Shown here: piece by piece, positions 43,188-52,587 of the stretch | Numbering within the stretch: the first letter of the stretch is position 1 | How the letters are laid out: every line of letters starts with the position of its first letter | From: Serratia sp. AKBS12 | GTDB taxonomy: Bacteria; Pseudomonadota; Gammaproteobacteria; Enterobacterales; Enterobacteriaceae | Assembly: GCF_024793895.1 (NCBI RefSeq) | Contig: NZ_JANUSB010000002.1 | Location: 186,001-250,000 of the forward strand | Length of the DNA stretch: 64,000 nucleotides | Reading direction: 5' to 3' | Program-made: the position numbers and the translations under genes | Notes under the pieces: generated by a model | What the model was told of the DNA's origin: nothing | Seen by the model: only the letters and a program-made list of their open reading frames with translations | Database searches by the model: none

Positions 43188-43831
43188 CGCTGTAATTCGT
43201 CCAGCGCGGGCATGTCGAGATGCGACACATCGCCCGCGGTTTCGACGATCCAGCCCGACGCCAGCCACGGGCTCTGCTGGTGATCGATCCGCGACAATGA
43301 GCAGTTACGCAGGCGCAGACGACGTTCGGCATACGGCGGTAAACCCAGTACCGTACCGATCAGACAGCCCAGCGCAATACCATGGCTGACTATCAGCGGC
43401 TTGCTGCCTTCCGGCAACATCAGGCAGCTTTCCAGCGCGCCGCGCATGCGTTCCGCCAGTTCGCTCATCGATTCACCTTGAGGGATTCGGCCGTCGGCAG
43501 TACCATCGACCATCTGCTTACGCCACTGTTCTTCCTGCGGGGTCAGACTGTCAATCAGACGTTCTTCCAGAACGCCCATGTGCAGCTCACGCAGGCGAGG
43601 CTCGTCGATCACCTCACAACCGCAGGCCTCTGCGATGATTTGCGCGGTGCGGCGGGTTCGGCCCAGGTCGCTGGTGATCACATGCGTGATACCTTCACCA
43701 CTGACGCGTTTGGCAACCAGATGGGCCTGGTGTTCGCCGGTGGCGGTTAACGGGCTGTCAGATTGGCCCTGGATGCGGCGAGCCGCGTTCCATTCCGTTT
43801 CGCCGTGGCGAACGAGGTATACCTGTAACAT
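43184..43831 (-). CDS. gpmB: Phosphoglycerate mutase-like phosphatase GpmB
   Basis: This 215-residue histidine phosphatase superfamily protein has the catalytic RHG motif LVRHGETEWN (His9) and the second histidine in PLIVSHGIALGCL. In spite of its name, the E. coli protein shows little mutase activity and its substrate is unclear. It ends four bases into the convergent rob gene. The order rob-gpmB-yjjX-trpR-slt follows E. coli. Confidence 0.95.
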   Translation of the reverse strand: MLQVYLVRHGETEWNAARRIQGQSDSPLTATGEHQAHLVAKRVSGEGITHVITSDLGRTRRTAQIIAEACGCEVIDEPRLRELHMGVLEERLIDSLTPQEEQWRKQMVDGTADGRIPQGESMSELAERMRGALESCLMLPEGSKPLIVSHGIALGCLIGTVLGLPPYAERRLRLRNCSLSRIDHQQSPWLASGWIVETAGDVSHLDMPALDELQR

Positions 43832-43943
43832 TTTTCTTTTCCGTTATACTGCGTGAAACTTGAGTTTATCTTCCGAGGTCAAGCGCGTGCGCCCGTGCTC
43901 GGTATTCAGGATAGGCTCTTAGCTTAAGGATGCTAAACCCGTT

Positions 43944-44486
43944 ATGTACCATGTTGTCGCTGCTACCACCAACCCGGCAAAGATCAAGGCTATTCAATTG
44001 GCCTTTGAAGATACCTTCGGTGCCGGCCACTGCCGCATTGAACCCCTTGACGTCGCCAGCGGCGTCTCACTGCAACCTATCGGCAATGCCGAAACCCGAA
44101 CCGGCGCGCGCCAGCGTGTGATGGAAGCACGTCAGGTGCGGCCTGAGGCCGACTTCTGGGTCGGCGTCGAGGCAGGCATCGAAGATAATATGACGTTCGC
44201 CTGGATGACCATCGAAAGCCCGCACACCCGTGGCGAATCACGTTCAGCCAGCCTGATGCTGCCAGAAACGATTTTACAGGGGATCCGTGCGGGGCGCGAA
44301 CTGGGGAGTGAAATGGCGGATATTACCGGCAACGCCGACGTGAAACGCCAGGGCGGCGCTATCGGCTTCTTCACCGACGGGCGCCTAAGCCGCACCAGCG
44401 TTTATCACCAGGCGTTAATGCTGGCGCTGGTGCCTTTCCATAATCCGATTTACCAAAACCACCTCAATAGCCCCCTGAATCAGTAA
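43944..44486 (+). CDS. yjjX: Inosine/xanthosine triphosphatase
   Basis: YjjX removes ITP and XTP from the nucleotide pool. The 180-residue NTPase starts [21 protein letters not shown] (phosphate-binding TTNPAK loop). The family motif [12 protein letters not shown] follows near residue 70, and [20 protein letters not shown] closes the substrate site. It is divergent from gpmB over a 112-base gap, as in E. coli. Confidence 0.95.
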   Translation: MYHVVAATTNPAKIKAIQLAFEDTFGAGHCRIEPLDVASGVSLQPIGNAETRTGARQRVMEARQVRPEADFWVGVEAGIEDNMTFAWMTIESPHTRGESRSASLMLPETILQGIRAGRELGSEMADITGNADVKRQGGAIGFFTDGRLSRTSVYHQALMLALVPFHNPIYQNHLNSPLNQ

Positions 44487-44503
44487 ACCAACTGGGCTTG
44501 GCG

Positions 44504-44833
44504 CTACTGTGCTTCGCCCAGCAGTTGCTGTTCCAGCCATTGCTTGAGCGCCGGCGGCGCCGCCTTAAGGCTATTGGATCCACGGGTTATCGTGGCAATG
44601 CCGGCACCCAGCTCATTTTTCAGCTCGCGCTGGCTCATCTCGCCGCGCATCAGTTCCTGAATGATCCGCACGCGCGTACCCAACGCGGTGCGCTCGTCCG
44701 GCGTCAGCAGCAGTTGCATCAGCGGCTGGTGCAGCTCCTGGTCAAAAGCGTTCTGCAACAGCGCGACGAAGCGCAACCAATCTTCATTGCCTTGTTCTGA
44801 AAGAGCGGGATCGTTAAGAGATAATTGCGTCAT
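44504..44833 (-). CDS. trpR: Trp repressor
   Basis: TrpR binds tryptophan and represses trp, aroH and its own gene. The 109-residue protein has the all-helical TrpR fold. The helix-turn-helix is [22 protein letters not shown], and the tryptophan-binding [14 protein letters not shown] precedes it. I take the ATG at 44833 ([10 protein letters not shown]), since an in-frame ATG at 44845 lies within the operator. The N-terminal 15 residues differ from E. coli, the rest is close. The start is unusually near the operator. Confidence 0.92.
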   Translation of the reverse strand: MTQLSLNDPALSEQGNEDWLRFVALLQNAFDQELHQPLMQLLLTPDERTALGTRVRIIQELMRGEMSQRELKNELGAGIATITRGSNSLKAAPPALKQWLEQQLLGEAQ

Positions 44834-44843
44834 GGCAGCCACC

Positions 44844-44861
44844 ATACTATTTAACTAGTAC
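44844..44861 (-). promoter_or_regulatory. Trp operator at trpR
   Basis: On the minus strand, GTACTAGTTAAATAGTAT matches the Trp operator GTACTAGTTAACTAGTAC at 16 of 18 positions. It ends only 10 bases before the chosen trpR ATG. In E. coli the trpR operator lies roughly 50-60 bases upstream. The promoter must overlap it; I cannot pick the -35 and -10 with certainty. Confidence 0.85.
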
Positions 44862-44887
44862 AGCAGCATACCATAACGAAACTGAAA

Positions 44888-46816
44888 TCAGTAACGCCTC
44901 TGCCATTCGGCATCGGTTAACACTTTTGCCTGCTGATGCATGAAGTAGCGATAAAACGCGTCATAGGCCAGCACGTTCTTCACGTAGCCACGGGTTTCCG
45001 AAAACGGAATGCTTTCGACAAACGCGATCGCGTCGATGCGGCCATCGCTGCTGCCAAGCCAGGTATTCACCCGTGACGGCCCGGCGTTATACGCCGCCGA
45101 TGCCAGAATACGGTTACGGCCAAACTGCTGATAGACCGACTCCAGATACTGGGTGCCAATGGTAATGTTGGTTTGCGGATCAAACAGCTGGCTCTGACTT
45201 GAATAGCCTGCAATGCCGAACTTCTGCACCGTATGCTGGGCGGTGCGTGGCATCACCTGCATCAGGCCGGCGGCCCCTACCGGCGATTGCGCCTTCGGGT
45301 TCCAGGCACTTTCCTGGCGCGCGATCGCCATCGCATAACTCGGCGTAATGCCTTTGTCATCGGTGGCACGGCGGAATTCGGCCGGCCAGGCCATCGGGAA
45401 ACGCTCTTCCAGATGATCCCACATTTTACCAACGATGGTAGCCTGAACGCTCAGGTTGGCCCATTTCTGGTCGAAGGCGTAACGCGCCAGCGCCTCCTGT
45501 TCCGGACGGCTGCGGCTGGCAACAAAGGAACTCCACTCGCTACGCGCCAGATTATCCATATTCCAGTACATCAGTTCACGCACCCGGGCCACTTCCGGGC
45601 CACTGACCAGCGGCGCTCGCGGCGTGGCGGCCACTGCCACCATCACCGGGTAAGTGACATTCAGTTTCTGCGCCGCCACCATCGGGTAGAAACCGCGATC
45701 GTTCATCAGGTTACGCAGCATCTCTTCGCCTTCGCTGCGCTGACCTTGATCGATCAAGACGCTGGCACGCCAATAGCGCCATTCATCTTTATTGCGCGAC
45801 GCCTCCGGCAACCGCGCCAGCCAGGTTTTCAGCCCGGCCTTGTCACCAGCGCCCAGCGCCATACGCACCCGACGCTCAAGCAGCGACGGCGACTGGCTGC
45901 GCAGGATCACCGCATCGCGCCACTGCGCCTGTTCATAGCTGGCGTCGTTGCCCATCAGACGCCAGGCCACCGATTCCTCCAGCTCCAGCCGTTCGCTTTC
46001 GCTCATCTTTTGCAGACGGGCCAGGGTCGGGATCATCAAGCGGGCATTTTCGGCATCCTGACGCGCCAAACGGGCAAAGGCGATGCCGGTTGCCGCCCGG
46101 GTGAAATCGGTCGGGCCGACGCTGCGGGCAAACGCTTCGACGTTGGCCGGATCGTTTTGCAAACTGACCAGCGCGTCGCCCATGGTTTGGTAATCCGACG
46201 GCAATTGCCGCGCCAGATGGTTCACCAGGCCGCTGTTGCCCTCTTTCAATGCCAGCTTCATGCGCTCCAGCGTGATCAGCGGCGTTTGCCTGCCAGCGGC
46301 CTGCCAGACGCTGAACAGCTTGTCACAGGCGCCCGGCAACGACTTGCCAGACAGCCAGATCTCTTCCGTACCGGCCCAGGCGGCCTGGCTATCGCCGGTG
46401 GCCCATTTGGCATAGTAATAATTACAGCGGGCGGCGACCGGCTTTGGCGCCTGTGGACTGAAGGTCAGCAGCGTTCGCCAGTCTTCGCGACGCGCCAGTT
46501 CGTTGACAAAACGGGCGGAGAGAGACTTGGCCGGGGGTAACGTTGGGTGCTGCTGGATAAAGGTACTGACCTGAGAATAGCCGACGCTGCCAAGATCCTG
46601 CGTGAGCTGACGGTATTCCAGATATGGATAAAGCGGATAATCACGCAGCGTCGGCATCAATTGCGCCACCACGTCCAGTTGCTGATTGTCCCAGGCCTGC
46701 TTGATTTGCTGGTAGCGCTGGCGTTGAGCATCCAGGGAATCCGCCGCTGCCATCCCTGAAAAGGCCGTCAGGCAAAGGCCTACCGCCAGAAACCGCCACT
46801 TGTCCACCTTGACCAT
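44888..46816 (-). CDS. slt: Soluble lytic murein transglycosylase (Slt70)
   Basis: Slt is a periplasmic transglycosylase that cuts glycan strands to 1,6-anhydro-muropeptides. The 642-residue protein has a signal peptide (cleavage after about GMAAA), a long alpha-helical doughnut domain and a C-terminal catalytic domain. The catalytic glutamate is Glu502 in ARQESAWNPKAQSPVGAAGL, followed by MQVMPRTAQ. YNAGPSRVNTWL completes the SLT motif set. It follows the E. coli order next to trpR. Confidence 0.96.
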   Translation of the reverse strand: MVKVDKWRFLAVGLCLTAFSGMAAADSLDAQRQRYQQIKQAWDNQQLDVVAQLMPTLRDYPLYPYLEYRQLTQDLGSVGYSQVSTFIQQHPTLPPAKSLSARFVNELARREDWRTLLTFSPQAPKPVAARCNYYYAKWATGDSQAAWAGTEEIWLSGKSLPGACDKLFSVWQAAGRQTPLITLERMKLALKEGNSGLVNHLARQLPSDYQTMGDALVSLQNDPANVEAFARSVGPTDFTRAATGIAFARLARQDAENARLMIPTLARLQKMSESERLELEESVAWRLMGNDASYEQAQWRDAVILRSQSPSLLERRVRMALGAGDKAGLKTWLARLPEASRNKDEWRYWRASVLIDQGQRSEGEEMLRNLMNDRGFYPMVAAQKLNVTYPVMVAVAATPRAPLVSGPEVARVRELMYWNMDNLARSEWSSFVASRSRPEQEALARYAFDQKWANLSVQATIVGKMWDHLEERFPMAWPAEFRRATDDKGITPSYAMAIARQESAWNPKAQSPVGAAGLMQVMPRTAQHTVQKFGIAGYSSQSQLFDPQTNITIGTQYLESVYQQFGRNRILASAAYNAGPSRVNTWLGSSDGRIDAIAFVESIPFSETRGYVKNVLAYDAFYRYFMHQQAKVLTDAEWQRRY

Positions 46817-47379
46817 ACTGATTCTATCCTCGCTGATTGTGGTGCCTGGAGCCGACGCCCCGTTGCCGCGCCGGCAGTCAACGAGCCGTGACGTTCACTC
46901 CACGAGTGTCTCACGCCCTACCGTGGAATGTCACGCCAGAGCAAATGCCTTACGCCAGAAATGGCGCTTTATCATAGACAGCGCAAAAGCCTATCCATTC
47001 ATTACTGTAGATGAAAAACCGCGGAAAAATGCGCAACGCGCTGCCTGCACGCTGAATTATGGTGCGAACGCCAAATAAAAAGCCTGGCACAACCGGTTTG
47101 TGGTTTTTTTTAGTGCAAAAAAAGGTAGGATAATTCCGAGAAAACGGCACATAAAGCGCACATCAGGTAATGCTTATAATACAATCCGCGCAAATTGTGG
47201 GTTAGAAAACGTTCATTAAATAGTGCAGTTGATAGATTTCGGCAATATCTCTCCCCTTCATCCGGGCCTGGTTATTTATTATTTCGCTGCCGTCGCGGGG
47301 CTGCAAGCATGAGCGGAATCGGCAGATGACAATATTACAGCTTGCCAGCAAAGGGCGCACGGAGTCGCAAGGTTCATTG
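46817..47379. other. Intergenic region between slt and yfiR
   Basis: This 563-base gap carries the slt promoter and the rightward yfiR promoter. I see a good -10 TATAAT (47175-47180) without a matching -35, a small hairpin CACAA/TTGTG followed by eight T (47088-47111, rightward), and a CGCCA-GAAA-TGGCG hairpin (46953-46966). The T-run hairpin has no rightward gene before it, so a short untested transcript is possible. No protein gene is supported. Confidence 0.4.
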
Positions 47380-47931
47380 ATGAGCCTGATTGTCGCACGC
47401 CCCTGTCTTGTCGCTCTGTTAATGTCGCTGATGGCGTTCAGCAGCCATGCGCGCCCCAAGGCGGTCGATCCACTGCAGACGCGCACCCATGCCGTCACCA
47501 CCATTGTGGTCGGTATTATCAGTTATGCGCGTTGGCCGAGCGAGCCCAACCCCATCCGCCTGTGTGTCACGGCACCCACGCGTTATGCCGCCGGGCTGTT
47601 CGATCCGGTGCTGCTCGGCGCGCCGCACCCGATAAAAACCGTGAGCCTGCCGTTCGACAGCCCGGCGCTGAGCAGCAGTTGCGATGTGATCTACCTTGGC
47701 GAAGTCAGCCACGCACAACGGCAGGACTTTATTCGCCGTATCGCCGGCCACTCGATTCTCAGCATCAGCGAAAACGACGTTGAGTGTTCCGCCGGCAGCG
47801 CTTTCTGCCTGCAAAATAAAAGCAGCGATCAAGTCGGTTTTAAAGTCAATCTGGACGCATTGGCGCGCAGCGGCGTGCGTGTGCATCCAAACGTATTGCA
47901 ACTGGCGCGCAAACAGGAGCCATCGCAATGA
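47380..47931 (+). CDS. yfiR: YfiR family periplasmic repressor of the diguanylate cyclase DgcN
   Basis: YfiR is a periplasmic inhibitor that binds the sensor domain of YfiN/DgcN and senses redox or envelope stress. The 183-residue protein has a signal peptide (MSLIVARPCLVALLMSLMAF, then SSHA) and four cysteines in the mature part (Cys62, Cys101, Cys136, Cys143), as expected for two disulfides. I chose the ATG at 47380, after AAGG; an ATG at 47326 would spoil the signal peptide. Its stop overlaps the dgcN start by four bases (ATGA). Confidence 0.9.
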   Translation: MSLIVARPCLVALLMSLMAFSSHARPKAVDPLQTRTHAVTTIVVGIISYARWPSEPNPIRLCVTAPTRYAAGLFDPVLLGAPHPIKTVSLPFDSPALSSSCDVIYLGEVSHAQRQDFIRRIAGHSILSISENDVECSAGSAFCLQNKSSDQVGFKVNLDALARSGVRVHPNVLQLARKQEPSQ

Positions 47932-49175
47932 ACCTGTTGCGCAAAAAGCGCTCGGGTCAGTCACGCCCGACGCTCGGTCGGGTATTGCAGCGCATGAACC
48001 TGGGATTGGCGTTAATCGCCGTCGGCACCGCCGGGGTGTTTCTGACGCTGGTGGCGCTGATTGCACTGCGTGCCTATGCCGATCATAACCTGCACCTGAT
48101 CGCACGTTCGATAAGCTATACCGTGGAAGCCGCAGTGGTGTTCGAGGACCGCACCGCGGTGCGCGATACGCTGGTGATGATTGCCTCCCATGAAGAAGTG
48201 TCGGAAGCACGCATCTCCGACAGTCATAATAAAGTGCTTGCCAGTTGGCATCCCCCCAAAGACGGGCCGCTGCATGGCCTTGAGCAAATGGTCGCCCGCT
48301 GGGCGCTGCCGGAAGCCGTGGTGCTGCCGATCATGCACGGCGGCAAGCAGGTCGGCACCGTGTGGCTGAGTGGCCACGGTGGCAGTCTGCTGCGCTTTTT
48401 GCTGCGCGGCCTGATCGGCATGCTCGCCTGCCTGGCGCTCAGCACCCTGTGCGCTCTGGTCTTGTCGCGGCGCATGCTGCGCGGCATCGTCAGCTCGCTG
48501 GACGATATTGCCAACGTGGCACACGCGGTACGGCGCGATCGCACCTTTGGCCTGCGCGTACCATCGGCGCCGATTGCCGAACTGCATGAATTGAGCAGTG
48601 ATTTCAATGGGTTGCTTGACGAACTGGAAGCGTGGCAGGCGCACCTGAAACAGGAGAACGACTCCCTGACCCATCGCGCCACGCACGACAGCCTGACCGG
48701 CCTGCCCAACCGCGCCTTTTTCGAGGGGCGGTTGAGCCGCGCGGTTAGCGACAGCGATGCCACAAAAAAACTGGCGGTGCTGTTTATTGACGGCGACCGC
48801 TTTAAGGAGGTGAACGACAGTTACGGACATGCGGCAGGCGACACGGTGTTAACCACCATCGCCGGACGTATCCGCGCGCAGTTGCGCGATGGCGATCTGG
48901 TGGCACGCCTGGGCGGCGATGAATTCGCGGTACTGTTGGCCCCGATTCACGGCACTGAGGACGCCACGCGGATTGCCGACAATATTATCGACTGCATGAC
49001 ACAGCCGGTAATGCTGCCGAACGAGGAACAGATGGTGCTCTCGCTCAGCATTGGTATTGCCCTTTATCCTGAGCATGCGGTAACGCCTCAGGGTTTATTG
49101 CACCAAGCCGACGATGCGATGTATCAGGCAAAGCATCGTTACAATGGAGGTTGGCGGCTCGCGATCCACCAATAA
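47928..49175 (+). CDS. dgcN: Diguanylate cyclase DgcN (YfiN)
   Basis: DgcN makes cyclic di-GMP; in E. coli it also blocks division at the Z ring after envelope stress. The 415-residue inner-membrane protein has a membrane helix at about 25-47, a periplasmic sensor (about 50-150), a second helix at about 154-180, a HAMP-like linker and a GGDEF domain from about 250. The active site is GGDEF (329-333) and the inhibitory I-site RDGD is at 320-323, so both activity and product inhibition are expected. It lies between its repressor YfiR and the lipoprotein YfiB. Confidence 0.93.
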   Translation: MNLLRKKRSGQSRPTLGRVLQRMNLGLALIAVGTAGVFLTLVALIALRAYADHNLHLIARSISYTVEAAVVFEDRTAVRDTLVMIASHEEVSEARISDSHNKVLASWHPPKDGPLHGLEQMVARWALPEAVVLPIMHGGKQVGTVWLSGHGGSLLRFLLRGLIGMLACLALSTLCALVLSRRMLRGIVSSLDDIANVAHAVRRDRTFGLRVPSAPIAELHELSSDFNGLLDELEAWQAHLKQENDSLTHRATHDSLTGLPNRAFFEGRLSRAVSDSDATKKLAVLFIDGDRFKEVNDSYGHAAGDTVLTTIAGRIRAQLRDGDLVARLGGDEFAVLLAPIHGTEDATRIADNIIDCMTQPVMLPNEEQMVLSLSIGIALYPEHAVTPQGLLHQADDAMYQAKHRYNGGWRLAIHQ

Positions 49176-49212
49176 AGCACCGCAGCCAGCTAAGTAAAAT
49201 CAGGGAAAAATT

Positions 49213-49710
49213 ATGAAACAGCAATCGTCTAACACACCTTTCTCACTATTGGCCATGATGTTCATTGCCGTGCTGACCCTGGCGGGCTGCCAGAGCAAAC
49301 CGCAGGGACTGACAGCGGAGCAGGTAGCACTGCTGCAGGCGCAAGGGTTCAAGTTGACCGATAATGGCTGGGAGTTCGGCATGTCGGACAAGGTGCTGTT
49401 CGGTAATAATATTGGCAAACTGAACCCTGAAAGCACCGAAACGGTGCAGAAAATGGGCCGCGCCCTGCTCAGCGTCGACATCGTCAAGTTCCGCCTGGAC
49501 GGCCATACCGATAACTACGGCGAAGACAGCTATAACGATCGGCTGTCGTTGCGCCGCGCCAACGCGGTGGCCGATCTGCTGGCCAGCGTCGGCATCCCGC
49601 GCGCCAACATCGAAACCCGAGGCCGCGGCAAGCGCGATCCGGTGGCTGACAACCACACCGCCAGCGGCCGCGCCGAAAACCGCCGCGTTTCCATTATCGT
49701 CACCCCATAA
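49213..49710 (+). CDS. yfiB: OmpA-family outer-membrane lipoprotein YfiB
   Basis: YfiB sequesters YfiR at the outer membrane and so releases DgcN. The 165-residue protein has a lipobox LTLAGC with the lipidated Cys26, a short linker and a C-terminal OmpA-like peptidoglycan-binding domain (RLDGHTDNYGEDSYNDRLSL, then RRANAVADLL and ETRGRGKRDPV). It is 37 bases after dgcN. The residue after Cys26 is Gln, so outer-membrane sorting by Lol is expected. Confidence 0.92.
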   Translation: MKQQSSNTPFSLLAMMFIAVLTLAGCQSKPQGLTAEQVALLQAQGFKLTDNGWEFGMSDKVLFGNNIGKLNPESTETVQKMGRALLSVDIVKFRLDGHTDNYGEDSYNDRLSLRRANAVADLLASVGIPRANIETRGRGKRDPVADNHTASGRAENRRVSIIVTP

Positions 49711-49851
49711 ATCACCGCAAAATGCGTCTGCAAAGGCGCATTTCCCGTTATACTTGGCGATCGTCACCTGATGGCTGGGATCAAACGGCAAAACGGGCTA
49801 CACTCCCGCCCCAGACATCCTACAAAACTGATATAGCGAGGCTCGAGCACC

Positions 49852-51519
49852 GTGGCTCAATACGTCTATACCATGCATCGCGTCGGCAAGATTGTTCCGC
49901 CGAAGCGTCATATTTTGAAAAACATCTCCCTCAGCTTCTTCCCCGGCGCAAAAATCGGCGTTCTGGGCCTGAACGGTGCGGGTAAATCCACCCTGCTGCG
50001 CATTATGGCCGGCATCGATACCGACATCGAAGGGGAAGCGCGCCCGCAGCCTGGCATCAAGATCGGCTATCTGCCGCAGGAACCGCAGCTTAATCTGGAA
50101 CACACCGTTCGCGAGTCGGTGGAAGAAGCGCTGGCTGAAGTGGTAGGTGCGCTGAAACGCCTGGATGAAGTGTACGCGCTATACGCCGAAGAAGGCGCCG
50201 ATTTTGACAAGCTGGCCGCGGAACAGGGGCGACTGGAAGAGATCATTCAGGCGCACGACGGCCATAACCTCAATGCCCAGCTAGAGCGCGCCGCCGATGC
50301 GCTGCGCCTGCCAGAGTGGGACGCCAAAATCGCCAACCTTTCCGGTGGTGAACGCCGTCGCGTCGCGCTGTGTCGCCTGCTGCTGGAAAAGCCGGACATG
50401 CTGCTGCTCGACGAACCAACCAACCACCTGGATGCCGAATCCGTGGCCTGGCTGGAACGCTTCCTGCATGACTTCGAAGGTACCGTAGTGGCGATTACCC
50501 ACGACCGTTACTTCCTGGATAACGTAGCCGGCTGGATCCTCGAACTGGACCGCGGCGAAGGTATTCCATGGGAAGGCAACTATTCGTCCTGGCTGGAACA
50601 GAAGGATGCGCGTCTGGCGCAGGAAGCCTCTGCCGAAGCAGCGCGTCGCAAATCCATCGAAAAAGAGCTGGAGTGGGTGCGTCAGGGTGCCAAAGGTCGT
50701 CAGTCCAAAGGCAAGGCCCGCCTGGCACGCTTTGAAGAGCTGAACAACACCGAATACCAGAAACGCAACGAAACCAACGAACTGTTTATTCCGCCTGGCG
50801 CACGCCTTGGTGACAAGGTGGTTGAAGTCAGCAATCTGCGCAAGTCTTACGGCGACCGTGTGCTGATTGACGATCTGTCGTTCTCGGTACCGAAAGGCGC
50901 CATCGTCGGTATCATCGGCCCGAACGGCGCGGGTAAATCCACCCTGTTCCGCATGATGTCCGGCCAGGAACAGCCTGATTCGGGCAGCATCGTACTAGGC
51001 GATACCGTCAAGCTGGCCTCGGTCGATCAGTTCCGCGACAGCATGGATAACGGCAAAACCGTCTGGGAAGAAGTGTCCGGCGGTCAGGACATCATGCGCA
51101 TCGGCAACACCGAAATGCCAAGCCGTGCCTACGTCGGCCGCTTCAACTTCAAGGGCGTCGATCAGGGCAAGCGCGTGGGCGAACTGTCCGGCGGTGAACG
51201 CGGTCGTCTGCATCTGGCCAAGCTGCTGCAAGTGGGCGGTAACGTACTGCTGCTGGATGAACCGACCAACGACCTGGACATCGAAACCCTGCGCGCGCTG
51301 GAAAACGCCCTGCTGGAGTTCCCGGGCTGCGCCATGGTTATCTCGCACGACCGTTGGTTCCTTGACCGTATTGCCACCCACATTCTGGACTACCAGGATG
51401 AGGGTAAAGTGGAGTTCTTCGAAGGTAACTTCACCGAATACGAAGAATACAAGAAGCGTACGCTGGGCGCCGAGGCGCTGGAACCGCACCGCATCAAGTA
51501 TAAGAAGATCGCCAAATAA
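49852..51519 (+). CDS. ettA: Energy-dependent translational throttle protein EttA (ABC-F)
   Basis: EttA is a ribosome-associated ABC-F ATPase that gates the first elongation step according to ATP/ADP. The 555-residue protein has two ABC domains with Walker A GLNGAGKST (39-47) and GPNGAGKST (about 357-365), signatures NLSGGERRRVALCRLL and ELSGGERGRLHLAKLL, and the EttA-type arm and interdomain linker. The GTG at 49852 follows GCGAGG. In E. coli ettA directly neighbours slt; here the yfiRNB operon lies between. Confidence 0.97.
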   Translation: MAQYVYTMHRVGKIVPPKRHILKNISLSFFPGAKIGVLGLNGAGKSTLLRIMAGIDTDIEGEARPQPGIKIGYLPQEPQLNLEHTVRESVEEALAEVVGALKRLDEVYALYAEEGADFDKLAAEQGRLEEIIQAHDGHNLNAQLERAADALRLPEWDAKIANLSGGERRRVALCRLLLEKPDMLLLDEPTNHLDAESVAWLERFLHDFEGTVVAITHDRYFLDNVAGWILELDRGEGIPWEGNYSSWLEQKDARLAQEASAEAARRKSIEKELEWVRQGAKGRQSKGKARLARFEELNNTEYQKRNETNELFIPPGARLGDKVVEVSNLRKSYGDRVLIDDLSFSVPKGAIVGIIGPNGAGKSTLFRMMSGQEQPDSGSIVLGDTVKLASVDQFRDSMDNGKTVWEEVSGGQDIMRIGNTEMPSRAYVGRFNFKGVDQGKRVGELSGGERGRLHLAKLLQVGGNVLLLDEPTNDLDIETLRALENALLEFPGCAMVISHDRWFLDRIATHILDYQDEGKVEFFEGNFTEYEEYKKRTLGAEALEPHRIKYKKIAK

Positions 51520-51534
51520 GCCGTCTTCAGCAGC

Positions 51535-51563
51535 AAAAAGCCCGCAAAAGCGGGCTTTTTTAT
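51535..51563 (+). terminator. Terminator after ettA
   Basis: AAAAGCCCGC, an AAAA loop and GCGGGCTTTT (51536-51545 with 51550-51559) continue into a T-run. The A-run on the left could also serve the convergent LysR gene. Confidence 0.9.
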
Positions 51564-51580
51564 TGGTTTTCGCCAAGGTG

Positions 51581-52486
51581 TCAGAGCGACAGCGCCTGAC
51601 CGTAATCAGCAAACGCCGGGTGCTGCGTGACGACATCGATAAAACAGGCCAGCGCCGGTGAGTTCAATTTGCGACTCGGATACACCAGATAAAGTTCATT
51701 GCCTTCCGCCCGCCATTCCGGCAACACCTCCACCAACCCCCGGTTTGCCACCACTTCACGGCTGAGAAACGCCGGCAGCAAGGTAATACCAGCCCCTGCC
51801 AGCGCACATTCCCGCGCATACAGCAAATTATCGGTGGTATGCGCGCTCGGCAACTGCCAGCGGAAATACTCGGCCTCACGTCGTAATATCAACGCCGTCC
51901 AGGCGCGATGAGCAATGCAACGGTGCAGCGACAGCTGCTGCGGATGCACGATCGGCGGGAACTGCGCCAGATACGCCGGTGACGCCAGCAGATAGCGTGG
52001 CGCATGGCCCAGCCGGCGGCCAATCAGCGATGAATCCTGCGGCTTGCCGGTACGCAGCGCTACATCAAACCCCTCTTGCACCAGATCGACCATGGTGTCG
52101 GATACCGACACTTCCAGCGAAACGTCGGGATATTGACGCTGAAAATCGGTCGCCAGCCACGGCAGCAGGGTTGCGCCAAGCCCCGCAGGGGTAGATATGC
52201 GCAAACGGCCGCTGGGATTGTCACGCAGCCGCTGCAAAGCCAGATCGGCGCGCTCGGCGGCGCTCAGCATCTCCTGACAATGCACCAGATAACGTTCGCC
52301 AGCAAACGTCAGGTTCAGCTGGCGTGTGGTACGGTTCAACAGGCGCAGCCCCAGCGTGCTCTCCAGTTGGCTGATGCGCTGACTGACGCTGGATTTTGGC
52401 AGCCCGGCGCGCTTCGCCGCTGCGGTGAAACTGCCGCACTCCGCCACCAGGGCAAATAATGCCATATCCTGCAGTTGCTTAAACAA
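51581..52486 (-). CDS. LysR-family transcriptional regulator
   Basis: This 301-residue regulator has an N-terminal winged helix-turn-helix (GSFTAAAKRAGLPKSSVSQR, then ISQLESTLGLRLLNRTTRQL) and a substrate-binding-protein-like effector domain. It belongs to the large CrgA/DsdC-like branch by its first 90 residues. It is divergent from a medium-chain dehydrogenase gene with a 101-base gap, so it probably controls that gene. I could not find a clear T-N11-A operator. The effector is unknown. E. coli has no such pair between ettA and nadR. Confidence 0.85.
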   Translation of the reverse strand: MFKQLQDMALFALVAECGSFTAAAKRAGLPKSSVSQRISQLESTLGLRLLNRTTRQLNLTFAGERYLVHCQEMLSAAERADLALQRLRDNPSGRLRISTPAGLGATLLPWLATDFQRQYPDVSLEVSVSDTMVDLVQEGFDVALRTGKPQDSSLIGRRLGHAPRYLLASPAYLAQFPPIVHPQQLSLHRCIAHRAWTALILRREAEYFRWQLPSAHTTDNLLYARECALAGAGITLLPAFLSREVVANRGLVEVLPEWRAEGNELYLVYPSRKLNSPALACFIDVVTQHPAFADYGQALSL

Positions 52487-52587
52487 GATTGTTCACCTGA
52501 CACGAACTGTGAGTTAGTTATTGTCCATATTATCATTCATCGGCCACGGGTCTACACTGTGGTTATTCATTCAACAGGAGACTTATC

